Positions 49,050 to 60,372 are shown, counted from the stretch's first letter. The stretch is DNA of 64,000 nucleotides from Hyperoodon ampullatus (GCA_949752795.1 OX457058.1:166534223-166598222), one strand, 5' to 3'. Made by a program: numbers and translations. Notes: a model not told the origin generated them from the letters alone.

Positions 49050-49140
49050 CCTGGGGTCCCCAACCCCTGGGCCAAGGAGGGGTACTGGTCCATGGCCTAT
49101 TAGGAACCGGGCCGCACAGTGTGGCCAAAAAAAAAAAAAA
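49050..49140 (+). mobile_element. hAT-Charlie (MER1-like) 5' stub joined to a SINE-like tail
   Basis: 49052-49118 matches the MER1 5' end (GGGGTCCCCAACCCCTGGGC, then GGCCTATTAGGAACCGGGCC). It passes directly into GTGTGGCCAAAAA and a poly(A)/TAAA run, the 3' end typical of the local SINEs. The rest of MER1 is missing. Confidence 0.6.
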
Positions 49141-49214
49141 TAAATAATGGAGGGAGGAGCTGGAGGGGCAGGGAAATAGAGAAGATGCCTGGTGAAAAAA
49201 CTGCAAGTCCCAGA

Positions 49215-49680
49215 GAGAAGTCATTTCATTATCCACTGCTTGCTATGTAGCAAACTGCTCCAAAGTAGTGGCTTAAACAACAACCATGGACATTTCTCAT
49301 AATTCTGTGATCTGTTGGGCTCAGCTGGTGGTTCTTTGGTTCCATCAGGTATCAGCTGGTATAACTCATACAACTGCATTCAACTTGGAGCTCGACTGGG
49401 GCTGGAATGTCCAAGATGGCTTTACTCAATATCTGGGGAGGCTGGAATGGCTGGGGAGAGCCGGGCCTCTTTCTCCAGCTGAGGGGTCACGCTTCCTACA
49501 TGGCAACTCATGGATCCAGAGGGAGAAAGACAAAATTGCTGGGCTTCTTACCATTTAGGCCTGGAACTGGTGCAGCCTCACTTCTACCACATTCTGGTGA
49601 TCAGAGCAAGTCTCAAGGTCACCCGAGGTTCAAGGGGGAAGCAAAGTAGGCTTCCCTTGTTGATGGGAGGACCAATAAGT
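49215..49680 (+). repeat. Ancient interspersed repeat, family not assigned
   Basis: Words GCTATGTAGCAAACTGCTCC, CAAAGTAGTGGCTTAAACAA and GGTGATCAGAGCAAGTCTCA are a known old mammalian repeat order. I cannot name the family with confidence. Confidence 0.55.
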
Positions 49681-50094
49681 GCTTACAGGGATGGGAGCAG
49701 TTAGCTCAGAATCATCTCTGGAAACACTTGACCACAGGCAACAAGAGTAAAGGAGGGCAGTCTGGATGGAGAACCTGGGTTCAGGCCAAGCCTCCACCAC
49801 TCATGAAGGTTACCTGGCTTCCTGTTGCCTCAGTTTCCTCACCTGGAACACAAAACCTTGGACGTGAAGGCTGTGTAGAGATAGTGTGCGAGACCCTTGA
49901 ATCTTCCATCATTGGAACCCACTCCCCACCCCCCAGCCTCCCCCCAAGAATAATCCATGGGGTCTGATCTTGCCCCCTTTTTCCTTCCCAATTGAAATTG
50001 GAGGGTCTTCTGAAAAAAACACCCACAAACTCCTATGAAACCTCTTTCATCCCACACAAAGAGGCTTAACATTTCTGAATCAAAAATCAAAAAA
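49681..50094. other. Unique intronic stretch
   Basis: Nothing recognised. 49795-49850 has a faint MIR-like word (GCCTCAGTTTCCTCACCTGG). Confidence 0.45.
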
Positions 50095-50098
50095 AAAG

Positions 50099-50425
50099 AA
50101 CTTTACTGGTGGTGCAGTGGTTAAGAATCCACCTGCCAATGCAGGGGACACAGGTTCGAGCCCTGGTCCAGGAAGATCCCACATGCCGCGGAGCAACTAA
50201 GCCCGTGCCTCACAACTACTGAGGCTGCGCTCTAGAGCCTGCGAGCCACAACTACTGAAGCCTGTGCGCCTAGAGCCTGTGCTCCGCAACAAGAGAAGCC
50301 ATCGCAATGAGAAGCCCGCGCACCTCAATGAAGAGTAGCCCCCGCTTGCTGCAACTACAGGAAGCCCGCGCGCAGCAAGAGACCCAACGCAGCCATAAAT
50401 AAATAAATAAATAATTTTAAAAAAC
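50099..50425 (+). mobile_element. CHR-type SINE, long form, (TAAA)n tail
   Basis: Starts GAACTTTACTGGTGGTGCAG and ends GCAGCCATAAATAAATAAAT. Sense-oriented counterpart of the minus-strand long SINEs. Confidence 0.9.
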
Positions 50426-50446
50426 AACCCCCCCAAGAAAATAGAG

Positions 50447-50535
50447 TGGGTGTATGTATGTGTATAACTGATACACTTTGCTGTACACCTGAAACTAACA
50501 CAACATTGTAAATCAACTATAATAAAAATTTTCGA
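50447..50535 (+). mobile_element. Short L1 3' end fragment, sense
   Basis: GTATAACTGATACACTTTGC, then ACCTGAAACTAACACAACAT and AATCAACTATAATAAAAATT are the last ~90 bp of an L1 3' UTR. Confidence 0.85.
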
Positions 50536-50539
50536 AAAA

Positions 50540-51435
50540 GATTATGAAAATATTTATTCAAGTCAAAGTTTGATTTCTCCGTGTATTAAGGAGATGAATC
50601 AAGAGGAATGTTTCTTCTGGGCAGGTATTTACCTGCAATCTGAGGAAACGTTCCAGAATATAATAACATATTTTTCTCAGTTTATAAATTATATAAATCA
50701 TTAAGAAAGAATTATCACCACCCTGAAATAACCGATTAAGACTTTTGTGTCTTTCCCTTTATTTTGTTTTTTTCTGTGTATGTTTGTGGCAGACATTGCC
50801 TGTTTTGGGGTCCGTCTCTTCCTCAGGGGCGCTGGTAAACCCTGACCAGTCTAAGAGGAAATCCATTCCTCCTGTAGATAACTGGTTTGAGAAGTGGGCG
50901 TGTGACTTGGTGCTGCTTAATGGTATACAATGGGAATTTTGCTAGGGGGTTTCTGGAAAGGATTCTCTCCTCTGATAAAGACGTAAACAAGGCAGGAACA
51001 CAACATGTTCTGACTCTGGACACTGAGGTATGCGGAGGTAACTCCTGAAGCTTTTGGCGTGGAGAGGGGACTAGCCGACGTGTTGATGGAGCCAGAGCCA
51101 GAAAGGTGAAATGATCTTGGTTCATAGATCATGTTCAAAAGCCACCTAATTAACCATTCCTGGAGCTGCCCTATCTCCAAATTTCATGTTCTATGAGATA
51201 ATATATCCCCTTCATGTTTAAGCTACCACTACTTATGATTTGCTGTTACTGGCATCCAAAAGCACCCTAAGTGCTACAATATATATAGCTGTATAAATAT
51301 ATTTTGTAAAGTTTATTCTTTCATCCAACAAATATTTAATGAGGATGTCCCAGGCTTGAGTCATTCTGCAGACACACTTTGGCTCTGCTTTTTTCCACTT
51401 AACATTTTCTCTAGTCATTAAAAATTATTTGTACA
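50540..51435. other. Unique intronic stretch
   Basis: Nothing recognised. Confidence 0.45.
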
Positions 51436-51436
51436 T

Positions 51437-51620
51437 GTAATTTTTAAATTGAAGCATAGTTGATGTACAATATTATATAAGTTACAGGTGTACAATATAG
51501 TGATTCACAATTTTTAAAGGTTCTACTCCATTTATAGTTATTATAGAATATTAGCTATATTCCCTGTTTATATGTCCTTATAGCTTATTTTGTACATAAT
51601 ATATATCTTATGTATACAGA
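51437..51620 (-). mobile_element. Older L1 3' end, antisense
   Basis: TTAAATTGAAGCATAGTTGA, then GTTACAGGTGTACAATATAG mark a reverse-complement L1 3' end, cut by the next L1. Confidence 0.75.
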
Positions 51621-53580
51621 ATTTTTTAAAATTTATTTTATTGAAGTACAGTTGATTTACAATGTTTTAATTTCTGCTGTACAGCAAAGTGATTCAGTTA
51701 TATATATATATATATGTATATGTATATATTCTTTTTCATATTCTTTTCCATTATGGTTTATTACAGGGTATTGAATATAGTTACCTGTGCTATACAGTAG
51801 GTCATTGTTGTTTATACATTTTATATATAAAAGCTTACATCTGCTAATCCCAAACTCCCACTCCTTCCCTCCCACATCCCCCTCCCCCTTGGCAACCACA
51901 AGTCTATTCTCTATTATCTGTGAGTCTGTTTCTGTTTTGCAGATAAATGCATTTGTGTCATATTTTAGGTTTCACATATAAGTGATATCATATGGTATTT
52001 GTCTTTCTCTTTCTGACTTACTTCACTTAGTATGATAATCTCTAGGTCCATCCATGTTGCTGCAAGTGGCATTATTTCATTCTTTCTGATGGCTGAGTAG
52101 TTTTCCATTATTTATATGGACCACATCTTCTTTATCCATTTGTCTGTCAGTGGACACTTAGGTTGTTTCCATGTCTTGGCTATTGTAAATAGTGCTGCTA
52201 TGAACATAGGGATACAGGTATCTTTTCAAATTACAGTTTTGTCCAGATATATGCCCAGGAGTGGGATTGCTGGATCATATGACAACTCTATTTGTAGTTT
52301 ACTGAGGAACCTCCATACTGTTTTCTGTAGTGGTTGCACTAATTTACATTCCCACCAACAGTGTAGGAGGGTTCCTTTTTCTTCACGCCCTCTCCAGCAC
52401 TTATTATTTGTAGACTTTTTTTTTTAACATCTTTATTGGAGTATAATTGCTTTACAATGGTGTGTTAGTTTCTGCTTTATAACAAAGTGAATCAGTTATA
52501 CATATACATATGTTCCCATATCTCTTCCCTCTTGCATCTCCCTCCCTCCCACCCTCCCTATCCCACCCCTCTAGGTGGTCACAAAGCACTGAGCTGATCT
52601 CCCTGTGCTATGCAGCTGCTTCCAACTAGCTATCTATTTTACGTTTGGTAGTGTATATATGTCCATGCCACTCTCTCACTTTGTTATTTGTAGACTTTTA
52701 ATGATGGCCATTCTGACCAGTGTGAGGTGGTACCTCATTGTAGTTTTGATTTGCATTTCTCTGATACTTAGCAATGATGAGCATCTTTTCATGTGTCTAT
52801 TGGTGATCTGTATGTCTTCTTTGGAGAAATGTCTATTTAGGTCTTCTCCCCATTTTTTCGACTGGGTTGTTTGTTTTTTTATTACTGAGTAGTATGAGCT
52901 GTTACATTTTGGAAATTAAGCCGTTATTGGTCGCATCATTTGCAGTATTTTCTCCCAGTCTGTAGGTTGTCTTCTCCTTTTGTTTACCATTGTTGTGCAA
53001 AAGCTTATGAGTTTGATTAGGTCCCATTTGTTTATTTTTGCTTTTATTTTTATTGCCTTGGGAGACTGACCTAAGAAAACATTGGTATGATTTATGTCAG
53101 AGAATATTTTGCCTGTGTTCTCTTCTAGGAGTTTTATGGTGTCATGTCTTATATTTAAATCTTTAAGCCATTTTGAGTTTATTTTTGTGTAGGGTGTGAG
53201 AGTGTATTCTAACTTCATTGATTTACATGCGGCTTTCCAACTTTCCCAACACCACTTGCTGAAGAGACTGTCTTTTCCCCATTGTATATTATTGCCTCCT
53301 TTGCCAAAGATTAATTGACTGTAGGTGTGTGAGTTCATTTCTGGGCTCTCTATTCTGTTCCATCGATCCCTATGTCTGTTTTTGTGCCAGTACCACGCTG
53401 TTTGATTACTGTAGCTTTGCGGTATTGTCTGAAGTCTGGGAGGGTTTTGCCTCCTGCTTTGTTCTTTTTTTCCTCAGGATTGCTTTGGCAATTCTGGGTC
53501 TTTTATGGTTCCATATAGATTTTAGGATTATTTGTATTAGTTCTGTTATGTATGTGTAATTTTAATGGCTTCATTTTAAT
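51621..53580 (-). mobile_element. 5'-truncated L1, antisense, with nested L1 3' end
   Basis: Starts at the 3' end (TTATTGAAGTACAGTTGATT) with (TA)n at 51699-51730 and runs into ORF2. The minus-strand frame 52916-53338 (140 codons) matches the ORF2 C-terminal part. Ends near 53580. Interrupted by 52420-52683. Confidence 0.88.
52420..52683 (-). mobile_element. L1 3' end nested in L1
   Basis: TTTTTAACATCTTTATTGGA at left, 264 bp of L1 3' UTR. Perfect 16-bp duplication TTATTTGTAGACTTTT at 52404-52419 and 52684-52699. Confidence 0.95.
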
Positions 53581-54100
53581 GGCTACTTTTATTTAGTCCT
53601 TGCCCTGTTATCTGACACTTAGGTTGCTAAAGATTTTCATTATTAAAAGTAAAGACAGGATGACATCACTGTACATAATTCGTCACATTTCTAATACTTT
53701 GGGGGATATATTCCTAAAAATAAAAAAAACAGAGAGAAAGATATAAATATTTTTAAGATGTCTGATGCATATTCCCAAATTGCTTTCTAGACAGTTTATG
53801 CCAATTTGTATGTCCCCATGCAATGTTTGAGATTTGCTACTGCATCTGAAGTCACTCTCATAATATACATTTTTCCCCAAATGTTTCTGGAAAAAATTAT
53901 GATTTAAGTCTACAGGACACATTTGCCCAACAAGTCAATGGCATAAAAAAAATGGAAAGGGAGACTGTTAACAAATGCAAGAGACTTAAAAGATATACTG
54001 CATGGACCTTGTTAGGATCCTGATTCATACAGATAGTCTGTAAAAATATATTTTTGAGAGACTGAAATATGGACTGGGTATTGGTGTTGAAGAGTTAGTG
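53581..54100. other. Unassigned AT-rich stretch
   Basis: Possibly old repeat debris (GCATATTCCCAAATTGCTTT near 53767). No gene. Confidence 0.4.
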
Positions 54101-54102
54101 TT

Positions 54103-54305
54103 GGGCTTCCCTGGTGGAGCAGTGGTTGAGAGTCCGCCTGCCGATGCAGGAGACAAGGGTTCGTGCCCCGGTCCGGGAAGATCCCACATGCCGCAGAGCG
54201 ACTGGGCCCGTGAGCCATGGCCGCTGAGCCTGCGCGTCCTGAGCCTGTGCTCCGCAACGGGAGAGACCACAACAGTGACAGGCCCACGTACCGCAAAAAA
54301 AAAAA
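54103..54305 (+). mobile_element. CHR-type SINE, short form
   Basis: Complete with a short poly(A) (~11 nt). No target-site duplication is visible; the right flank is G-rich (GGGGGGTAGGGTGGG). Confidence 0.92.
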
Positions 54306-54578
54306 GGGGGGTAGGGTGGGATAGAAGAAACATGATTGGCAAGATCTTGACAGTTGCTGAAACTGGGAAAGGAGGGCTTATTATAGTAGTCTCTCTACCT
54401 CTGTGTATATTTGAAAAATATAACGCAAAGCTTTTTGATTTTTCACCTTGACTAATTTTTTGAAAGAATATGTAGTTGACACTATACGCATCAAAGGGTG
54501 GGAGACGGCAGACCTATTCTCCTCTCTTCATGGTCTAAGTGAAGGGCTCTTTTGGCGTTGACTGGGATGCTGGCAGTG

Positions 54579-54745
54579 CCTAATTGCTTCATTCCTGGCC
54601 CCAAGGACACCAGGGAGCCTGGTTTGGTCCCAGGAACACATTAAAACAGATCTGAAATGGCCAAGGGAGCTCGGCCGAAGTAGAATGCCAGGCGAGCTCC
54701 CTTGGCCTCCAAACCAAACTTAGGTGCCCTTGATCCCCAATCAGG
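54579..54745. repeat. Long imperfect inverted repeat with perfect 15-bp core
   Basis: Core arms GGCCAAGGGAGCTCG (54659-54673) and its exact complement (54693-54707) enclose a 19-nt loop. Outside the core, pairs of shorter complementary words continue outward in mirrored order: TGGTTTGG (54620-54627) with CCAAACCA (54709-54716); CAAGGACACC (54602-54611) with GGTGCCCTTG (54723-54732); CCTAATTG (54579-54586) with CAATCAGG (54738-54745). It could be a DNA-transposon MITE relic or a hairpin-forming transcript; I cannot assign it. Confidence 0.75.
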
Positions 54746-56187
54746 TAGCTCATCTGCCCCCAGACTCAGGGACTGGACACAAATCAGAAGACTTCAGGCT
54801 TGAAGCACAGGAAAGAAACTGTATATTGGAAAGCACCACCTGTGACTATCAGATTCATTTGTGTGCCTATGAAATACAAAGAGGCCGAATGCATGGGGTG
54901 TAACAAGTTTTTTAAACCGATTTAATGGCATCAATCATTGGGAGAGGCACACGTACATTCAGAGATGTAAGTGAAGACTGTAGGGCTCCAGCTTCTGATT
55001 CAGCCGATCCCCTGATTTTGGTACCAGACCTGGCAGCTACTGCAGTCTGGGTGTCTATGTAAAGCACGGAACTTAGACGCTTGGTTAATTTCCCTCTCTC
55101 AGTTCTACTTACAGTGTGTACACCTGACAGTGGTTTCACTCACTTAGCATAGGCAGGTGGAAAGATCACAAGCCTGGGAGACAAGATAAATCTAGGTTCT
55201 AACTCTGGCTTTACACCTGTACACCCGGGAGCGGGCCTGGGTATTAGGAGTCAGTGATACCTGGCAGAGGGCAGGCCTTTGATAATGCCTGTGTTCTTTT
55301 CCTCCACTAAGGAGGACCCTGAGGCTTATTATTCCCAATCCAAGGGATCCGTAATGCTCAGTATTATGGGACTCAAAAAAGTGGGAGACTTTCTGTGAAA
55401 AAGCCTGCATTATTAGCTGACCCACTTTTAAGCTCTGAGAGTAACACCTCTAACTGCGAATATTAGGAAGCTGTCTCCCGTTGCTTCTATGAATAACACC
55501 ACTTGTGCCATCTTCTGTCATTTTGCTGATTGAAAAGATGGTACTGATCAAGCAAATAGTGTAGGTAATCAAAAGCCACAGGTTGTCCTTTCTTTCATAA
55601 AATTGAATGTTTTAAAACCAAACAAACAAGATAGCATATAGAGATTTTAAATCCCTGGAACATGTTGCAGAATCACTAGAAGTCTCAGTCGTTGGAAAAA
55701 AAATCATCTTATCAAGCTTGTCAGCTGGCTTCAGCCACACACCTATATGGATCCCAGTCATTCATCCCAAGTGAGGCTGCATTTGGGACCCTGAAGCCAG
55801 GATAGCACCACTGTGCCTTTACTTTGGCCCTTGAGTCACTCTGCCTTGTTTTGTAGGCAGCAGTTTATCTGTCGCAGCCTGGGTGATGGGCTCCTGGAGG
55901 CCAAGGACCTTGTCCAGGCCATCATTGTGTGGCCCAGACACCTAGTGCTGCCCCTGACCTTAACACATGCTCAGTAAATAATTGTTCTTACCTTTGACTG
56001 GGAGCTGCTCATTACTCCTGCTTCTCTGCTCTCCAAGAGGAAAATCATTCAGCTCCTTCTGGGATCAGAGGAAGATTTTGTAAAAGAAAACATTTGCCCA
56101 CTTGAGTCTTGTGTTACACAAGAAAGCTCTCTGATTGTTGGCAAATGCCTCCCCTCACTCCTCCACATATACACCTGTTGTTACCTC
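54746..56187. other. Mostly unique intronic stretch with MIR/L2 traces
   Basis: 55145-55210 resembles a MIR 5' part. 55880-55985 (CTGGAGGCCAAGGACCTTGT, then CATGCTCAGTAAATAATTG) resembles an L2 3' end. No gene. Confidence 0.45.
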
Positions 56188-56199
56188 TGGGCCTTCCCT

Positions 56200-56910
56200 T
56201 TTTTTAAATATATTTTTAAATTTAACAAATACAGCTCAAAAAATGAGCTGCCCTGTTGTATTGTTTTTTATTGTTATTGTTGTTTTTTATTGGGGTATAG
56301 TTGCTTTACAATGTTGTGTTAGTTTCCACTGCACAACAAAGTGAATCAGCTATATGTATACATATATCCCCTCCCTCTTGGACCTCCCTCCCACCCCACC
56401 CCCCATCCCACCCATCTAGGTCATCACAGAGCACCCAGCTGAGCTCCCTGTGCTATGTAGCAGGTTCCCACTAGCTATCTGTTTCACTCATGGTAGTGTA
56501 TATATGTCAATCTCAATCTCCAAACTCATCCCATCCCCTCTTCCCCACCGTGTCCACATGTTCATTCTCTATGTCTGTGTCTCTATTCCTGTCCTGCAAA
56601 TAGGTTCATCTGTACCATTTTTCTAGATTCCACATATATGCATTAATATACGGTATTTGTTTTTCTCTTTCTGACTTACTTCACTCTGTATGACAGACTC
56701 CAGGTCCATCCACGTCTCTACAAATGACCCAATTTCGTTCCTTTTTATGGCTGAGTAATCTTCCATTGTATATATGTGCCACATCTTCTTTATCCATTCA
56801 CCTGTTGATGGACATTTAGGTTGCTTCCATGTCCTGACTACTGTAAATAGTGCTGCAATGAACATTGGGGTGCATGTGTCTTTTTGAATTATGGTTTTCT
56901 CAGGGTATAT
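56200..56910 (-). mobile_element. 5'-truncated L1 with possible 3' transduction, antisense
   Basis: L1 3' end words (TTTATTGGGGTATAGTTGCT) start only at about 56287. Between them and the left duplication lie a T-rich run, ~45 bp of non-L1 sequence and a second T-rich run. Perfect 12-bp duplication TGGGCCTTCCCT at 56188-56199 and 56911-56922. The minus-strand frame 56623-56865 is the ORF2 tail. Confidence 0.88.
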
Positions 56911-56922
56911 TGGGCCTTCCCT

Positions 56923-58771
56923 ATTTTCAATAACTTTATCCTTTTTTTGGAATGTTGTTGGGTCAATAAATGGCTGCAGATAAACATTTCTCCTTTTTCC
57001 TGCGTGTTGCCTCAGTTCTGTTTCAGTGAAGACAGCCGCAATACTCTGCTAGCCTTACAGCTCTGGGGCAAGGGTTCCAGCTTTCATTTTTATATCTTCT
57101 TAGTGCAGAAGCATTCACAAGCTTTACTGGTTTCAGGAATTCACTGAGCCAGAGGAGGTTCCCCCTGCAGCCCTAAGTGATCAGGAACTAATCACTCCAC
57201 ACCTTGGTCACTCCTCCATGTTCTTCAGACTGGGTAGAAAAAGACACTGCTCTCAGCTCAGTCCTTAAACTCAGTAAGTTTTTTCTTAATTCTCCACTAC
57301 TTCAACTGCCTCATTGCAACTCAAGCTTGGGGATAAGAATTAAAGTTACTAACAAGAGAAAAGACAGCAAAGAGAGAATTTCCTTACATCATAATGAAGA
57401 TATCTAATAAATGAAACCTACACTGCCAAGAGTCACTAAAGGCCTTTAATTTTCAAAACAAGAGTTCCCAGAGAAGAGATGATGGTCTGACTTTCTCTCT
57501 ACCATTAAAGGGCCAGGACTGTAACTCCCAGTGGAATCATTCCCTGTCCCTCACTCCTTCCTTACCTGATCACCCATTCCACTCCATGCCATCCAGCTAA
57601 AAAGCAATCAGTATCTTCCTGCAGGCTCTTGGCTATATATTGTTAATTTCCTACCCTAGATAGACCCTTGTATGCTGAGAAAGGAAAATTGAATTTATTT
57701 GGAAAACTAAATGGTAACACAGTATGCACACCTAGGTGTTTGGGAAAGGTGGCCCGTTGGCTCCACATGAGGGAGCAGGAAGTCATAATCCCAGAGGCTC
57801 ACAAATCGCGAGGTCTGATCTGACCATGTCCCAGGATGCACTGAGAGGCAGCCACGAGCTGAGCTGTGGCAGCAAAGAAAAGTGTTGGCTTGATGATAGC
57901 AGGGTGTTATCAGGAAAGAGGATAATGGGTGAATCCTAGAGATCCCAATGATGCGGCCTCGGTTAGGAAACTGAGCTTGATAATAAAGAAAAAATACAAA
58001 GAAGGAGGTTTGACTTGAATAAAAAATCTGAACCCAGGGTGGCATGATGAGTACTTATTTTTCAGATGGTGTTTATTTTCAGAAGGACTTTGACGCCCAT
58101 CCCCTCAAACAAATCAGCCTCCTCATGTTTACTGAATCATTTGCTTGGAAGAAATTCGTGTCCCTCACAGTGGGCTGAAGATTAGTGCCCCTGAGTGAGA
58201 AATACTGAGTGTATTTGTCTTCCGTTTCTCCTTTTTCTTAGTGATGTCCACTGTCCTACAGTTGGTATTCTTACTAACATATCTGTGTGTAGGGATAGAA
58301 AGGTCAAGAAAGTCAAAACTGTGAACAGTAAGAGACAAAGGCAAGAGAGACTTTTTATATGTTCTCAAACTATAACAACTAACACATCAGTTACCACTCC
58401 CAAAGCATAAGAGTTTTGTTTAAAGATGGGAAAATCTTGAGCAACTTGTTCATTTCCGTATATGCTGGCATGTGCTGTTTCTCTGCCTGAAACATCACCA
58501 CCACCACGCACACTCACACACACATATACACACGCACACGCACACGCACACACACACATGCACCCTCCTTGCCTTGCCTAACTCCTCTTTAGCTTTAGGT
58601 TCTCCCTGTTTAGTCTTCCTAGACCCCAAGTCTGAGATGGGTTTCCCTCTTAATAGCTCCCATAAGACCCTGAACATTCTCCAGCACCACGCTTATCACA
58701 ACACTTATCACAAAACATAGTAATCACTTCACTACATTAGAGCTCTGTGAAGGCAGGGACCAGATCTATCT
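56923..58771. other. Unique intronic stretch with a CA repeat
   Basis: No gene. A compound (CA)n tract lies at 58507-58560. The rest shows no recognised repeat. Confidence 0.45.
58507..58560. repeat. Compound (CA)n microsatellite
   Basis: CA units interrupted by ACGCACACGC variants. Confidence 0.85.
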
Positions 58772-58985
58772 TTTTTTTTTTTTTTTTTTTTTTGCGGTAC
58801 ACGGGCCTCTCACTGTTGTGGCCTCTCCCGCTGCGGAGCACAGGCTCCAGACGCGCAGGCTCAGCGGCCATGGCTCACGGGCCCAGCCGCTCCGCGGCAT
58901 GTGGGATCTTCCCGGACCGGGGCATGAACCCGTGTCCCCTGCATCGGCAGGCGGACTCTCAACCACTGCGCCACCAAGGAAGCCC
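58772..58985 (-). mobile_element. CHR-type SINE, short form, ~500 bp before the KCNK13 exon
   Basis: Complete and little diverged, with a ~23-nt poly-T. Flanks AGATCTATCTTTTT and AGGTCTCTCTTTTT form a probable imperfect duplication. It is the closest mobile element to the KCNK13 acceptor. Confidence 0.93.
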
Positions 58986-59448
58986 AAGGTCTCTCTTTTT
59001 CCACAGTACTATTCCCCATTCCTGGAATGGCAGCCAATAAGTGTTTATAGAATAAGTGAATTCTGTAAGACTTTTCTTTGTACGAGCCTTTGTTTATCTC
59101 TCTGAACAACGTCTGTTAAGTATGGTCGTTCCGGTCATCTACTGTACGAGGACATCTATCAGAATTGGGAGGGGAGGCTGAAATCCAGCCCAGATTCTCA
59201 TCACCAAGCCACTGTCACTGGTGGTATCCACTCAGAGGAAGAGGTACCTTTTTCTGATTGGCACTGTGGAACCATATGGGCTTTGAGCAGCCCAGCTCTG
59301 AACAACACTTAGTGTCTTCAAAAGCGAGTCAGAATTCTCCCTCTCGTTCCTAGAAAGGCTAGCACAGAGTGCCTTTACGAAACTGTTTCTTCAGGTCCTT
59401 TGCCAGCCATCAAAGCCAAGACTGACCCCATTCACGGCAAAGATGTCC
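58986..59448. other. Unique intron sequence before the KCNK13 exon
   Basis: No repeat recognised. Confidence 0.5.
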
Positions 59449-59479
59449 CTCACTCTCCTCTGATTTTTGTCTCCTGCAG
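59449..59479 (+). other. KCNK13: KCNK13 3' splice acceptor region
   Basis: A pyrimidine-rich tract ends in CTCCTGCAG, immediately before the coding exon. A branch-point-like CTCAC has its A at 59452, about 27 nt before the AG, a normal distance. The AG at 59478-59479 leaves a phase-1 junction that keeps the GFG selectivity filter in frame. Reading straight through the acceptor also stays open for four codons, so the junction is placed by the family alignment and the AG, not by a stop. Confidence 0.85.
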
Positions 59480-60372
59480 GGTTTGGGATGACGACTCCAG
59501 CAACAGTAGAAGGGAAAACCTTTCTGATCTTTTATGGCCTCCTCGGGTGCTCCAGCACCATCTTGTTCTTCAACCTCTTCCTGGAGCGCCTGATCACCAT
59601 CATCGCCTGCATCATGAAATCGTGCCACCAGCGGCAGCTCCAGAGGCGGGGCGCCTTGCCCCAGCAGAGCCTGAAGAACCCGGGGAAGGGTGAGGTGGAC
59701 AGCTCGGCTGGCTGGAAGCCCTCCGTGTACTATGTCATGCTGATCCTGTGCATGGCCTCCCTCCTCATCTCCTGCTGCGCGTCCGCCATGTACACCTCCG
59801 TGGAAGGATGGAGCTACTTCGACGCGCTCTACTTCTGCTTTGTGGCTTTCAGCACCATTGGCTTTGGGGACCTCGTCAGCAGCCAGAACGCCCGGTATGC
59901 TAGCCAGGGCCTCTACCGCTTCGCCAACTTCGTCTTCATCCTCATGGGCGTCTGCTGCATCTATTCTTTGTTCAATGTCATCTCCATCCTCATTAAGCAG
60001 TCCATGAACTGGATCCTGAGGAAGATGGATGGCGGGTGCTGCCAACAATGCCAAAGAAGACTCTTGCAGTCCCGGAGGAATGTGGTGATGCCAGGCACTG
60101 TCCAGAACCAGTGCAACATCTCCATAGAAACGGATGGAGTCATAGAGAGTGACACAGATGGGCGGCGTCTCTCGGGTGAGATGATCTCCATGAAGGACTT
60201 CTTGGCGGCCAACAAGGTCTCACTAGCCATCCTCCAGAAGCAGCTGTCCGAAACGGCCAATGGCTGCCCCCACCAGACCAGCACTCTGTCGCTGGACGAT
60301 GAATTCTCAGGGGGGATAGGAGCCTTTGCAATAATGAACAACAGGCTGGCAGAGACCAGTGGGGACAGGTAG
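59480..60372 (+). CDS. KCNK13: KCNK13 (THIK-1) two-pore-domain K+ channel, terminal coding exon
   Basis: This exon encodes the C-terminal ~296 residues of THIK-1, a plasma-membrane potassium leak channel of the tandem-pore family that works as a dimer. In order the translation shows the end of the first pore loop (GFG, then MTTPAT), M2 (FLIFYGLLGCSSTILFF), a basic cytosolic loop, M3 (VYYVMLILCMASLLISCC), the second pore loop with filter TIGFG at 59854-59868, M4 (FANFVFILMGVCCIYSLF) and a long cytosolic tail ending AETSGDR and TAG at 60370-60372. The start is set by the acceptor AG at 59478-59479. The first codon is split, with its first base in the upstream exon, so exon 1 (M1 and most of P1) lies outside this window. 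The frame is open throughout, and the length fits the usual ~408-residue protein with ~112 residues from exon 1. I recognise the family from the sequence; identity as KCNK13 rather than KCNK12 rests on the tail and loop residues. Confidence 0.95.

Larger units (their letters stand above)
1..59479 (+). other. KCNK13: Interior 3' part of the large KCNK13 intron
   Basis: No other protein-coding exon is supportable in this stretch, and the first exon of KCNK13 is not present. The gene in other mammals has one very long intron between its two coding exons (known of the family), so this is inferred to be intron. It is filled with SINEs, L1 fragments, old mammalian repeats and the RNF34 retrocopy, listed separately. 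L1 fragments are more often antisense to KCNK13 (about 12) than sense (about 7), the usual bias inside genes. Confidence 0.75.

Noticed and set aside
59410..60054. 214-codon open frame on the minus strand
   Set aside because: It lies opposite the KCNK13 exon; a shadow frame caused by its codon use, without family resemblance.
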